Positions 1 through 6,324 of a DNA stretch of 14,516 bases are shown here, one piece after another. Source of the stretch: Candidatus Brevefilum sp. (lineage in GTDB: Bacteria > Chloroflexota > Anaerolineae > Anaerolineales > Anaerolineaceae); contig SKPR01000142.1 of NCBI GenBank assembly GCA_007119455.1, positions 1-14,516 on the forward strand, in the 5' to 3' direction. Within the stretch, counting starts at the first letter, position 1. Every line of letters begins with the position of its first letter. A model generated the notes under the pieces. That model searched no databases. It was not told where the DNA came from and saw only the letters and a list, made by a program, of their open reading frames with translations. The translations under genes were made by a program, and so were the position numbers.

Positions 1-542
1 ACCGCCCAGGCTGCCTCCGATAGCGGCTCACCCCGCCATCCGGTGACATACAACACCTGGGACACGTTGGCAACGGTGGCCACAGTTATCCACCCCAGGT
101 AGATGCTGAAGGGCACTTCCACCAGGATCTTTTCAAACAATGTCCGCTCCAACCTGCCCACTCCCAGCATCAGGTAAATGGCGATCAGGCTGAGCAATAA
201 ACCCATCATCGAGATCAGGGTCAGGGGGAATTGCAGATTATGCCACAGCAAAATCCAGGACGCATTGAAAAGATTGGCAGCGACAAACCACCATGAAGCA
301 GCATCAATCCGTAAATCAGCCAGGCCTTTGGGCGTCAGGCTGTAGACCATAAACGCAATTAAAAACAGGTAGATCAGGCCCCAGATCGAGAACACGTAAC
401 CTTCCGGCACAAACAAAATCGGAAAGCGGTCCGAAATCTCACCGGTTGTCAGGTTATTAATCGGCAGGGCATTGGCCAGGATGTTGATTGCCAGTGTGAA
501 AACCAGGCTCAAGATCATCCAAAACCGTCTCATTTTCATCAT
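1..542 (-). CDS. TspO/MBR-like (tryptophan-rich sensory) membrane protein, C-terminus beyond the window
   Basis: Reading back from ATG 542 gives 180 codons with no stop before the window edge, so the gene is 3'-partial. It starts MMKMRRFWMILSLVFTLAIN. About five hydrophobic segments can be seen (roughly residues 5-25, 42-65, 76-95, 99-122 and 136-160). They include the motifs VPEGYVFSIWGLIY and EVPFSIYLGWITVATVANVS, which are typical of TspO/MBR-related 'tryptophan-rich sensory' proteins. Trp and Pro sit at the membrane interfaces, as in that family. TspO-type proteins bind porphyrins or related ligands in the membrane; the ligand here is unknown. The start is supported by AGGGAGA six bases or so upstream and by an extended -10 at 572-580. 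A tandem ATG ATG makes the exact first codon ambiguous by one residue. The gene is divergent from the deacetylase. Assignment is by motif recall, so another five-helix membrane family cannot be excluded. Confidence 0.68.
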   Translation of the reverse strand, partial: MMKMRRFWMILSLVFTLAINILANALPINNLTTGEISDRFPILFVPEGYVFSIWGLIYLFLIAFMVYSLTPKGLADLRIDAASWWFVAANLFNASWILLWHNLQFPLTLISMMGLLLSLIAIYLMLGVGRLERTLFEKILVEVPFSIYLGWITVATVANVSQVLYVTGWRGEPLSEAAWA

Positions 543-571
543 TTATCTCCCTTTTTAGTTTAGTTATATTA

Positions 572-580
572 ATTTTAGCA
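572..580 (-). promoter_or_regulatory. Extended -10 promoter for the TspO-like gene
   Basis: On the minus strand the sequence reads TGCTAAAAT, an extended -10 (TGN followed by a TATAAT-like hexamer with one mismatch). Its end lies 30 bases before ATG 542, giving an inferred leader of about 20-25 bases that includes the AGGGAGA ribosome site. No good -35 is visible at 16-18 bases, as expected for extended -10 promoters. Confidence 0.4.
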
Positions 581-705
581 GAAAAAACTGGTTTATGGAT
601 TGATGTAGAGGGTCATTATTAAAAGGGTGAAGGATTGATCTGGTATTCATTCTCCAGCAGCAGATCTGCCCGGGCAGTTAAAATTTGGATAAATTTGATC
701 AGTTA

Positions 706-734
706 TTGTCCCTTTACGGGTCAGGTCTTATACG
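706..734 (+). promoter_or_regulatory. Candidate promoter for the deacetylase gene
   Basis: TTGTCC (706-711) and TATACG (729-734) are separated by 17 bases, each matching four of six positions of the sigma-70-type consensus. The site lies about 28 bases before ATG 762. Just upstream, 681-700 holds a near-tandem pair AAATTTGGAT/AAATTTGATC that could be an operator or chance. Weak evidence. Confidence 0.25.
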
Positions 735-761
735 ATAAACTTAGCCAGCAGTGCCAGCTTT

Positions 762-1688
762 ATGAGATATTTAATGAAGAAGACATCAATCCTTTTAATC
801 AAATTGATTTTATCAGCGCTCTTTCTGACGGGCTGCCAGACAGAGGTGCCTGACCCTCTTCTCTCAATAACCCAGACTGTAACGGGTACCGCCACTTCTG
901 CCCCGTCACCCACTGCAACAACAACGCCAACATTCATCCTCACACCCTCACCGACCCAACCAGTCTCCACAGAAACACCGGTCCCATCGCCCACACCAAC
1001 CTGGGTGTTCAATGAACCCGGTGAGGTGGTTGCCCCAATTTTGCTCTATCACCATGTCGCAGATGGAAACGAATACAGCCGTTTTCATGTATCCATTGCC
1101 GATTTTCGAGCCCAGATGCAAGCCCTGTCCGACGGGGGTTATACGGCTATCCCGATCTCATGGCTGGTAGAGGCGCTTATCGATGGCCGTGCACTTCCCG
1201 AAAAACCGGTGGTCATCACCTTCGATGATGGGCATCAGAATGTGTACGATAATGCCTTTCCCATTATGCAGGAATTTGGCTTCCCGGGTGTGTTTTACAT
1301 CGTGGCCAACCGCATCCACGACATCCCCGATTTTGTCAATACGGATGCGTTAAAAGAGATGATTGATGCTGGCTGGGAAATCGGCAGCCATACCTATACG
1401 CATTCGGACGTAACCCTGGGTAATATCAACGTCCACTTTGAAATCGCTCAGTCCAAAACCGATCTTGAAGCAGCGCTTTCTGCAGAAGTTGAAACCTTTG
1501 CCTACCCATACGGCTCAATCACCCCTTTTATTGCCCAACGGGTGATCAGTTATGGTTATCAGGCCGGGGTCGGCCTGGGGATATCAGCCACACATACCCT
1601 CAATGATTTATTCTATCTGCACAGGCTCGAAGTCTACGGCCATTATAATCTGTCCCAGTTCAAAGAAATACTCATGGCAACTGAATGA
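762..1688 (+). CDS. Lipoprotein polysaccharide deacetylase (NodB/CE4 family)
   Basis: Predicted 308-residue metal-dependent N- or O-deacetylase acting outside the membrane on a polysaccharide such as peptidoglycan or an exopolysaccharide; the substrate is unknown. An N-terminal lipoprotein signal ends in the lipobox LTGC (Cys25). A Pro/Thr/Ser-rich linker (about 36-82) follows, then the NodB domain. Motif 1 is TFDDG (153-157; Asp155 catalytic base, Asp156 metal ligand), motif 2 is H210-T-Y-T-H214 (metal ligands) and motif 3 is AYPYG (247-251). The block APILLYHHV (91-99) is typical of Chloroflexota and Gram-positive members. The start could be ATG 762 or ATG 774 (MKKTSILL), since neither has a strong ribosome site; both keep the signal intact. 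The gene stands alone, divergent from the TspO-like gene and convergent with the protease, and is closed by the hairpin at 1742-1777. Confidence 0.9.
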   Translation: MRYLMKKTSILLIKLILSALFLTGCQTEVPDPLLSITQTVTGTATSAPSPTATTTPTFILTPSPTQPVSTETPVPSPTPTWVFNEPGEVVAPILLYHHVADGNEYSRFHVSIADFRAQMQALSDGGYTAIPISWLVEALIDGRALPEKPVVITFDDGHQNVYDNAFPIMQEFGFPGVFYIVANRIHDIPDFVNTDALKEMIDAGWEIGSHTYTHSDVTLGNINVHFEIAQSKTDLEAALSAEVETFAYPYGSITPFIAQRVISYGYQAGVGLGISATHTLNDLFYLHRLEVYGHYNLSQFKEILMATE

Positions 1689-1741
1689 TCTTCACCTGAA
1701 GCGCAATCAGAGCCTGGGATTTTCCATCCAACACCCGAAAA

Positions 1742-1777
1742 AAAAGAACACCATCCAATGTCAGGTGGTGTTCTTTT
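1742..1777. terminator. Bidirectional intrinsic terminator
   Basis: A perfect 12-bp inverted repeat, AAAAGAACACCA (1742-1753) and TGGTGTTCTTTT (1766-1777), has a 12-base loop. Read on the minus strand, the stem is followed by eight T residues (A run 1738-1745 on plus), giving a strong terminator 20 bases after the protease stop codon. Read on plus, it ends in TTTT, serving the deacetylase 54 bases after its stop. One structure separates the two convergent genes. Confidence 0.85.
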
Positions 1778-1796
1778 CAAAAGGTCGAAATTCAAA

Positions 1797-3686
1797 TCAA
1801 GGGTTCAGGATCACAAAATCTTCAAACCCGACCTGGAACCCGGGGGTTTCCCAACATCCGGCTGCGAGACCAACACGCCCGGGAATATAGTTGGGATCAA
1901 ATATATCCGCCAGCAAGGTATCATTGACGGCTAATGCCAGACCATCGGGTCCGCAGTAAGCGGCCAGGGTGTAGAAGCCGCTAAAGTCAATTGCGTCCGA
2001 ATAGGTCCACTCAACCAGCGAAACATATTCATTATTTTCGAACTTCCAGATGGTGTAATAACCATCTTCACTGATTTCGAGAGCTGTAAAATTTTCATCG
2101 TCCTGAAGGCCACAGATAAACCCAAAATCACCATCGCCGGACGATTGTAGTACCCGGGCATCCACAACCATGATCAGGCTCTCGTAGACATCCGGCAGGT
2201 CTGACCAGATAATGTAATACTCCGTGAACACATCGATCACAAGCTGGCCGCCGGTGATGGCCACCGTCCCCTCAGATCTCGAACTGATATCCCACAGGTT
2301 TGTGTTGTCGGAAAAATCATCAAAGAGGACCACATCGCCCTCGGGATCAAAATCCTGGTGCTGCTCGCCGGGCACCTGATCAATGATGGCGACCTGACCG
2401 GCCAGGGCTGCGTCAATGAGCGGTTCAGCCAGGTTAATCGGACGCAGGGCATTAATAAAACCACCCGTCGGCACACAGTTATCGCGCTCGTCAATCACGC
2501 CATCCCGGTTGGTGTCGGCCAGGGGGCGGCAATCCACAATCTGCCCTTCAATGTCGCCTGACCCGACCTGTGTTGGCACACCAATGATCTCACCCCCGGG
2601 GGTGGCGGCCAGCCCCCCGCTATTACCCCCGGCAATGGTTGCCGAGGTTTTGATGAAGGCCCGGTTGCCATAGGGTTCTTCTGCTGTGAAGCCGCTGACC
2701 TCTCCCCGGGTGAGGGTGATGGTTTCACCGCCGATTCCGGGGTAACCGATGATGATAATCGAATCACCTAATTGGAGGTTCTCGGATCGCCCAAGGGGCA
2801 CCGGCTCAATGCCCAGTTCGCTGAAATTGACCGGGCCGCCGCTGAGGTCCGAACGCAGTTTGATCACAGCCAGATCCAAAGCCCGATCTGCCTGGACAAC
2901 ATCGGCGAAGAACTTCGGTACAGGCGGCCTGTCCTGAGCTTCAGTGATCGAAACAACCAGGTCGACCACATCAAAATAGCGGTCTGAGAGCACAACATGG
3001 GCATTGGTCAGGATCAGACCTTCCTGCGAAATAAAGGTCCCTGAACCTGTCCAGGCCTCGATAAGCTCACCATGTATATCGACAATGGCCGTGATCTGCA
3101 CCACAGACTGATAGGGAATCACATCGCCCACCACCGGTTCCTGGACAATTGTTTCCAGTTCAGCAGCTGCGGCAGCGGCAATCGTCATGCTGATGGGGGT
3201 CTGGCTGGTCTTGGTCCCGACCAAGACCACGAGATCACCAGCGATATCAGCGGCATTGATGGCTTCGAATCGGAAAACGATGGTTTCCCGCCCGGTTGGG
3301 GCAATCAAGAGGTCAAAATCGTAACCGATTTTATCGCTGTAAGCGGTCCTTTGCTGATCTGCGGGTTGGATATCGATTAACGACACATTCTCCAGCAGGG
3401 AATTGGGTAATTGAACTTCGCCAATGTCGATGTTCCTGGTGCCAACGTTCGATAATGATAGTGTGATCTCAAAGGCATCGCCGACCTGAACCCGGGAATC
3501 GGGTGTGGTAACCGCCACCCTCAAACCTTCCGGTTCACCACCAAACACCGCTACCAACCAGGCGGTTCCACCAATCAAGACAAAACTAATGATACAGATC
3601 GTCAAAATCACCCCGGCAGCACAACCGATCAGCCAACCAGAGCGGCGCTTTTTTTCGGGATAATTACGATCAGAGTAAGTGGCCAT
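1797..3686 (-). CDS. Membrane-anchored trypsin-like (S1C/DegP-type) serine protease with calcium loop and C-terminal jelly-roll domain
   Basis: A 629-residue protein. A basic N-terminus and one membrane segment (about 17-48) place the rest outside the cell. Residues 55-160 look like a beta-sandwich of the CARDB/NEW3 kind (VQVGDAFEITLSLSNVG). The chymotrypsin-fold domain follows, about 193-420, with the triad His230 (TNAHVV), Asp271 (ALDLAVIKL) and Ser356 (GGNSGG). Between the Ser strand and the usual C-terminal helix lies DTNRDGVIDERD (391-402), an EF-hand/dockerin-like calcium loop bracketed by Cys386 and Cys404. The C-terminal 180 residues (from about 450, VVLFDDFSDNTNLWDI) resemble a concanavalin-like laminin-G/DUF1080 jelly-roll. 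No PDZ domain is seen. An upstream in-frame TTG (3692) and ATG (3689) are possible, but ATG 3686 has the best spacing from AGCGAGG. Cut site and target are unknown. Confidence 0.88.
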   Translation of the reverse strand: MATYSDRNYPEKKRRSGWLIGCAAGVILTICIISFVLIGGTAWLVAVFGGEPEGLRVAVTTPDSRVQVGDAFEITLSLSNVGTRNIDIGEVQLPNSLLENVSLIDIQPADQQRTAYSDKIGYDFDLLIAPTGRETIVFRFEAINAADIAGDLVVLVGTKTSQTPISMTIAAAAAAELETIVQEPVVGDVIPYQSVVQITAIVDIHGELIEAWTGSGTFISQEGLILTNAHVVLSDRYFDVVDLVVSITEAQDRPPVPKFFADVVQADRALDLAVIKLRSDLSGGPVNFSELGIEPVPLGRSENLQLGDSIIIIGYPGIGGETITLTRGEVSGFTAEEPYGNRAFIKTSATIAGGNSGGLAATPGGEIIGVPTQVGSGDIEGQIVDCRPLADTNRDGVIDERDNCVPTGGFINALRPINLAEPLIDAALAGQVAIIDQVPGEQHQDFDPEGDVVLFDDFSDNTNLWDISSRSEGTVAITGGQLVIDVFTEYYIIWSDLPDVYESLIMVVDARVLQSSGDGDFGFICGLQDDENFTALEISEDGYYTIWKFENNEYVSLVEWTYSDAIDFSGFYTLAAYCGPDGLALAVNDTLLADIFDPNYIPGRVGLAAGCWETPGFQVGFEDFVILNP

Positions 3687-3692
3687 CATCAA

Positions 3693-3699
3693 CCTCGCT
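3693..3699 (-). promoter_or_regulatory. Ribosome binding site choosing the protease start
   Basis: Minus-strand AGCGAGG sits directly before TTG-ATG-ATG. Spacing is zero to the TTG at 3692, three to the ATG at 3689 and six to the ATG at 3686. This favours ATG 3686 as the first codon. Confidence 0.5.
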
Positions 3700-3726
3700 T
3701 GCTCAGAAAATTGCGGTCTAAGGGTG

Positions 3727-3750
3727 ATTATATACTAAATGATGGGGGAA
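3727..3750 (-). promoter_or_regulatory. Promoter for the protease gene
   Basis: A perfect TATAAT lies at 3732-3727 on the minus strand, about 40 bases before ATG 3686. A TGGAAA sequence about 18 bases further upstream is a four-of-six match to the -35 consensus. The predicted leader is about 35 bases. Confidence 0.5.
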
Positions 3751-3796
3751 TTTCCAGGCGTGTAGAGAGCTGATAGGGGAAAATGTGGGGACAGGT

Positions 3797-3977
3797 AGCG
3801 GGTATTCGTTACTGGGTACTGGGGATCAGGGACCAGGAATCAAGACTCATGAAAAATTCTAGGTGAAAATATCTCACAATCTCTAAATTTTCCAAATCCT
3901 GAATTATCCAATTCACGGATTGCCAACCCCCTAATCGCCTAATTCTTTAAAGCCCACTCACCTAACATCTACCCGCT
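3797..3977. repeat. G-rich/C-rich low-complexity spacer with imperfect inverted ends
   Basis: The spacer between the alpha/beta hydrolase and the protease has no plausible gene. Its left part is a run of degenerate short G-rich units (GGGTATT, GGGTACT, GGGGATC, GGGACC; about 3800-3840). Its right part is the C-rich counterpart (CCTAATCGCCTAATTC and similar; about 3925-3980). The ends contain an 8-bp inverted repeat, AGCGGGTA (3797-3804) and TACCCGCT (3970-3977), continuing imperfectly inwards with GTTA and its complement. It could be a decayed dispersed repeat. Function is not evident. Confidence 0.35.
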
Positions 3978-3983
3978 TAATAT

Positions 3984-4928
3984 CTATTCCCCGACCCGCT
4001 CAATGAATTCAAGAATGGTTTGTGAGACCGCCTCACCATGACCCGTGATCAGGTGTCCGCCGGTTTCAAAGATTGCTGTTTCAGGGCTAACTCTTTCGAT
4101 GAACTTTTCCACATTTTCATATCTGGCCATTGGATCATCTTCGGCATGAACAACCAGAATGGGTGTGGTAATCTCTTCGACCGCGTAAGAGTCAAAATTA
4201 ATGTCCATATCGATATTGGATATGGTTTCATCAATTTTGATCCCCTCCCTGCGAGGTCTGACGGGGAGCAGAGTAGCATATAGATCTTCAGGTCGTTCAG
4301 TGGCACCAAACATACCATCCATAATGAAGCCAAAATAGTTCAGGCTGAACCACATGGGAAAGTCGTTGATTATGAAGTCAGGAGGGCCTGTCATCCCCCT
4401 GATATCCTCCTGGTTTATTTTCTCTGTTGGCATCCCGGATGATAACAGTATCAGACCTTTCACCCGGTGAGGATATTGAATTGCAAACTGGAACCCTGCT
4501 GCACCGCCAGCAGATGTCGTAAGGATAAAGGTTTCAGAAATGCCCAATGCATCCAGGAGCTGGGCAAAGGCTTTTGCCTGGTTTTCAGGAGTTGGGCTTG
4601 GGGGCACATCCGAACCAGGATAACCAAACCTGGAGGGAGAAATTTTCCGATGATGATCCCCTAATATTTTCTGAAGTGAAACTAAACCCTGGTCATATCC
4701 GCCAAAAATGCCATGAGAAATCAGGACGACCTGACCGGTCCCTTGATCAAGGAAACTAATTTTTCCGAATTCGGTCTCCACAGTTTTAGCCTGGAAGGAC
4801 TCAAGCCGTTTGTTGGCTCTTCGAATATTTTGTTGGTAATTGACAGTAATAATCGCGCTCAAAATTATGACTATAATAACAATAATTATGCCAACGACTT
4901 GAAATCTATTATTCACTTGTAAGCTCAT
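3984..4928 (-). CDS. Membrane-anchored alpha/beta hydrolase
   Basis: A 314-residue protein with one N-terminal membrane segment (about 9-30), then an extracytoplasmic alpha/beta-hydrolase fold. Seen motifs are the oxyanion-hole block VVLISHGIFGG (67-77), the nucleophile elbow ILTTSAGGAAG (135-145, Ser139), the acid region VVHAEDDPM (259-267, Asp264 or Asp265) and the catalytic-His block GGHLITGHG (290-298, probably His292). A cap region lies between about 165 and 250. The elbow has Thr where the usual GxSxG has its first Gly. The substrate is unknown; an esterase, lipase or acyl-peptide role is possible. The frame is open upstream to 5090, but that extension overlaps the upstream lipoprotein gene and is Cys-rich and unlike a protein start. 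ATG 4928, with GGAA just upstream and a membrane anchor directly after, is preferred. It lies 67 bases after the lipoprotein gene, probably co-transcribed. Confidence 0.82.
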   Translation of the reverse strand: MSLQVNNRFQVVGIIIVIIVIILSAIITVNYQQNIRRANKRLESFQAKTVETEFGKISFLDQGTGQVVLISHGIFGGYDQGLVSLQKILGDHHRKISPSRFGYPGSDVPPSPTPENQAKAFAQLLDALGISETFILTTSAGGAAGFQFAIQYPHRVKGLILLSSGMPTEKINQEDIRGMTGPPDFIINDFPMWFSLNYFGFIMDGMFGATERPEDLYATLLPVRPRREGIKIDETISNIDMDINFDSYAVEEITTPILVVHAEDDPMARYENVEKFIERVSPETAIFETGGHLITGHGEAVSQTILEFIERVGE

Positions 4929-4995
4929 TTCAATTCCATTATTCGAAAATGGTAAACAAGTCCAACACGCACATAGGAAATTAAAACGGGTTAAC

Positions 4996-5547
4996 TCAAT
5001 CCTCTGCCCGACGCAGCACGCCGGCATCATCCAGGGCGGATTCCAGGCGCGGGTCATTACGTGGGTCTTCACCCTCAAAGTAACTGGCATCCGGATAGCC
5101 CAGGGTAATCAGGAGGGGCTGGCCAGAAGGGTCAAATGGTTGGATGATGGTGACACCATCGTAGCTAACCGATGAAATTGGGCTCCAGAATGCACCTGCA
5201 AAAATGCGTTCTCCGTATGCAACGATCACAAACGGCAATCCACTGGCCGGCAGGCCGCGTGAGAAAGCGATAATCAATTTTTGATAGGCGTCTTGTGTCA
5301 GATCAAAGGCATGAAATTCCCAGACATAATTAACCAGTTCATCCGTGGCGATGAGCGGGTCTTCAGCCAGCGGCAGTTCGTCCAGGTCGTAATTTTGCAA
5401 TTGTGTCCCGGTTATTTGTGGATCGGCGACCAGATACAGCTCAAAAGGTTCACCCCCGAGCATTGGTTCATTGTCATCAAAAGGTGATCCGCAGGCACTT
5501 AACGTAAGTACCAATAAAATAGCAGCCAGGAATATTTTTTTTAACAT
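4996..5547 (-). CDS. Small lipoprotein of unknown function
   Basis: A 183-residue protein whose N-terminus MLKKIFLAAILLVLTLSACG is a clear lipoprotein signal with lipobox LSAC (Cys19). The mature part is acidic and compact, rich in Asp, Pro and aromatic residues (YLVADPQITGTQLQNYDLDE; FVIVAYGERIFAGAFWSPIS), and ends with ESALDDAGVLRRAED. I do not recognise the family. The central block (about 85-150) reads like alternating beta strands, and a phrase such as ITLGYPDASYFEGEDPR may be a surface loop. The frame extends to a GTG at 5616, but ATG 5547 has GGAG eight bases upstream and starts the signal peptide exactly. It is the first of a probable two-gene unit with the alpha/beta hydrolase. It might present or assist that hydrolase, but nothing in the sequence proves it. 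Confidence 0.78.
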   Translation of the reverse strand: MLKKIFLAAILLVLTLSACGSPFDDNEPMLGGEPFELYLVADPQITGTQLQNYDLDELPLAEDPLIATDELVNYVWEFHAFDLTQDAYQKLIIAFSRGLPASGLPFVIVAYGERIFAGAFWSPISSVSYDGVTIIQPFDPSGQPLLITLGYPDASYFEGEDPRNDPRLESALDDAGVLRRAED

Positions 5548-5584
5548 CGGTCGTTCTCCGTTCTCTAATTGTCCTACTTCGGTT

Positions 5585-5603
5585 ATTATGACAAGAACAT
5601 AAT
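5585..5603. promoter_or_regulatory. Palindrome overlapping a possible -10 upstream of the lipoprotein gene
   Basis: ATTATG (5585-5590) and CATAAT (5598-5603) form a perfect 6-bp inverted repeat with a 7-base spacer. On the minus strand, TGTCATAAT (5593-5585) is an extended -10-like string 38 bases before ATG 5547, so the palindrome would cover the promoter and could be an operator. A second extended -10-like string, TGGTATATT, lies at 5649-5641. Which is used cannot be decided by eye. Confidence 0.3.
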
Positions 5604-5769
5604 GAAATAGGAGCACTCAGCCATGCTTCTAACGCCCATTAATATACCACATACACTTTCTGTCTGTAGCGAAGATAAGCTGAGGGATTAAGTGATAACG
5701 GCAATCGATCTATCCCGTTTTCATACTCCTTGGATTACATTGAAATCCATTCTGCGGCGCTAATACTCC

Positions 5770-6300
5770 TTAACGAAGCCGTTTCATCATTCGCCAGGCT
5801 GGCTCGTTGACCCGATGGACCTTTCCGTGAGGGTCTTTGAATGACCATATGCCAGCCTTTGAGCCAGTGACCTTATATCCCAATCGTTTATATAAACGCA
5901 GGGCTTCGGGATTGTCCTTGGCCACATTCAGTGTGATAAATTGGAACCCGCGCTGGTGCAGATCCTGTTCGACAAAATCCATCAAACATGAACCGATGCC
6001 CCTGTTTCGCCATTTTTCTTTTACCCTGAATGCAAATACATAGGCCCGGTTCTCACCGTCGGCCGCATCTTTTTCCCCACTTTTAAGCATGACAAAAACC
6101 TGCCCGACCAATTCTCCCTTGATTTCAGCCAACCACATCAGCGTCCGCCCAGCCTGGGTGTTGTTAAACAGTCTGGCATACATCGGCCGGTACTTCCAGA
6201 ATAGGCCATCCCACTCCAGGGCCGGGAGGTCTTCCCGGGTGACCGGGCGAATATTCAGGCCGGCAACATCGGGTGACGCATGTTCTTTTTGCACGGTCAT
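5770..6300 (-). CDS. GNAT-family N-acetyltransferase
   Basis: A 176-residue acetyl-CoA-dependent transferase, cytoplasmic. The acetyl-CoA pyrophosphate loop is seen at 98-103 (R-N-R-G-I-G) within the strand-helix block FRVKEKWRNRGIGSCLMDFV (91-110). Motif B is NVAKDNPEALRLYKRLGYK (125-143), matching RimI-like enzymes that acetylate N-termini or small amines. The substrate-side N-terminal part (20-60, with WKYRPMYARLF) is not diagnostic. The C-terminal tail is basic (AWRMMKRLR). It is the last gene of the operon, 24 bases after the DHH-CBS-nucleotidyltransferase stop and with only a weak ribosome site, so translation may depend on the upstream gene. No antitoxin-like partner is adjacent, so a TacT-type toxin role is unlikely. 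Confidence 0.85.
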   Translation of the reverse strand: MTVQKEHASPDVAGLNIRPVTREDLPALEWDGLFWKYRPMYARLFNNTQAGRTLMWLAEIKGELVGQVFVMLKSGEKDAADGENRAYVFAFRVKEKWRNRGIGSCLMDFVEQDLHQRGFQFITLNVAKDNPEALRLYKRLGYKVTGSKAGIWSFKDPHGKVHRVNEPAWRMMKRLR

Positions 6301-6324
6301 TGACCTACCATCCCGCCAGGCGCA

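Noticed and set aside
635..853. 72-codon plus-strand open frame overlapping the deacetylase start
   Set aside because: It runs in another frame through the deacetylase signal region and has no ribosome site or family resemblance.
4929..5090. Upstream extension of the alpha/beta hydrolase frame
   Set aside because: It overlaps the end of the lipoprotein gene, is Cys/Trp-rich and unlike a leader, and the membrane anchor with a ribosome site begins at 4928.
5548..5616. GTG-initiated extension of the small lipoprotein
   Set aside because: It would place 23 residues before a perfect lipoprotein signal; the GGAG site fits ATG 5547.
5731..5749. TGGATT/AATCCA hairpin after the GNAT gene as a terminator
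   Set aside because: It is a six-bp AT-rich stem with no T run on the minus strand.
5770..6300. GNAT protein as the toxin of a toxin-antitoxin pair
   Set aside because: There is no small DNA-binding antitoxin gene beside it; it follows a large housekeeping-type gene in an operon.
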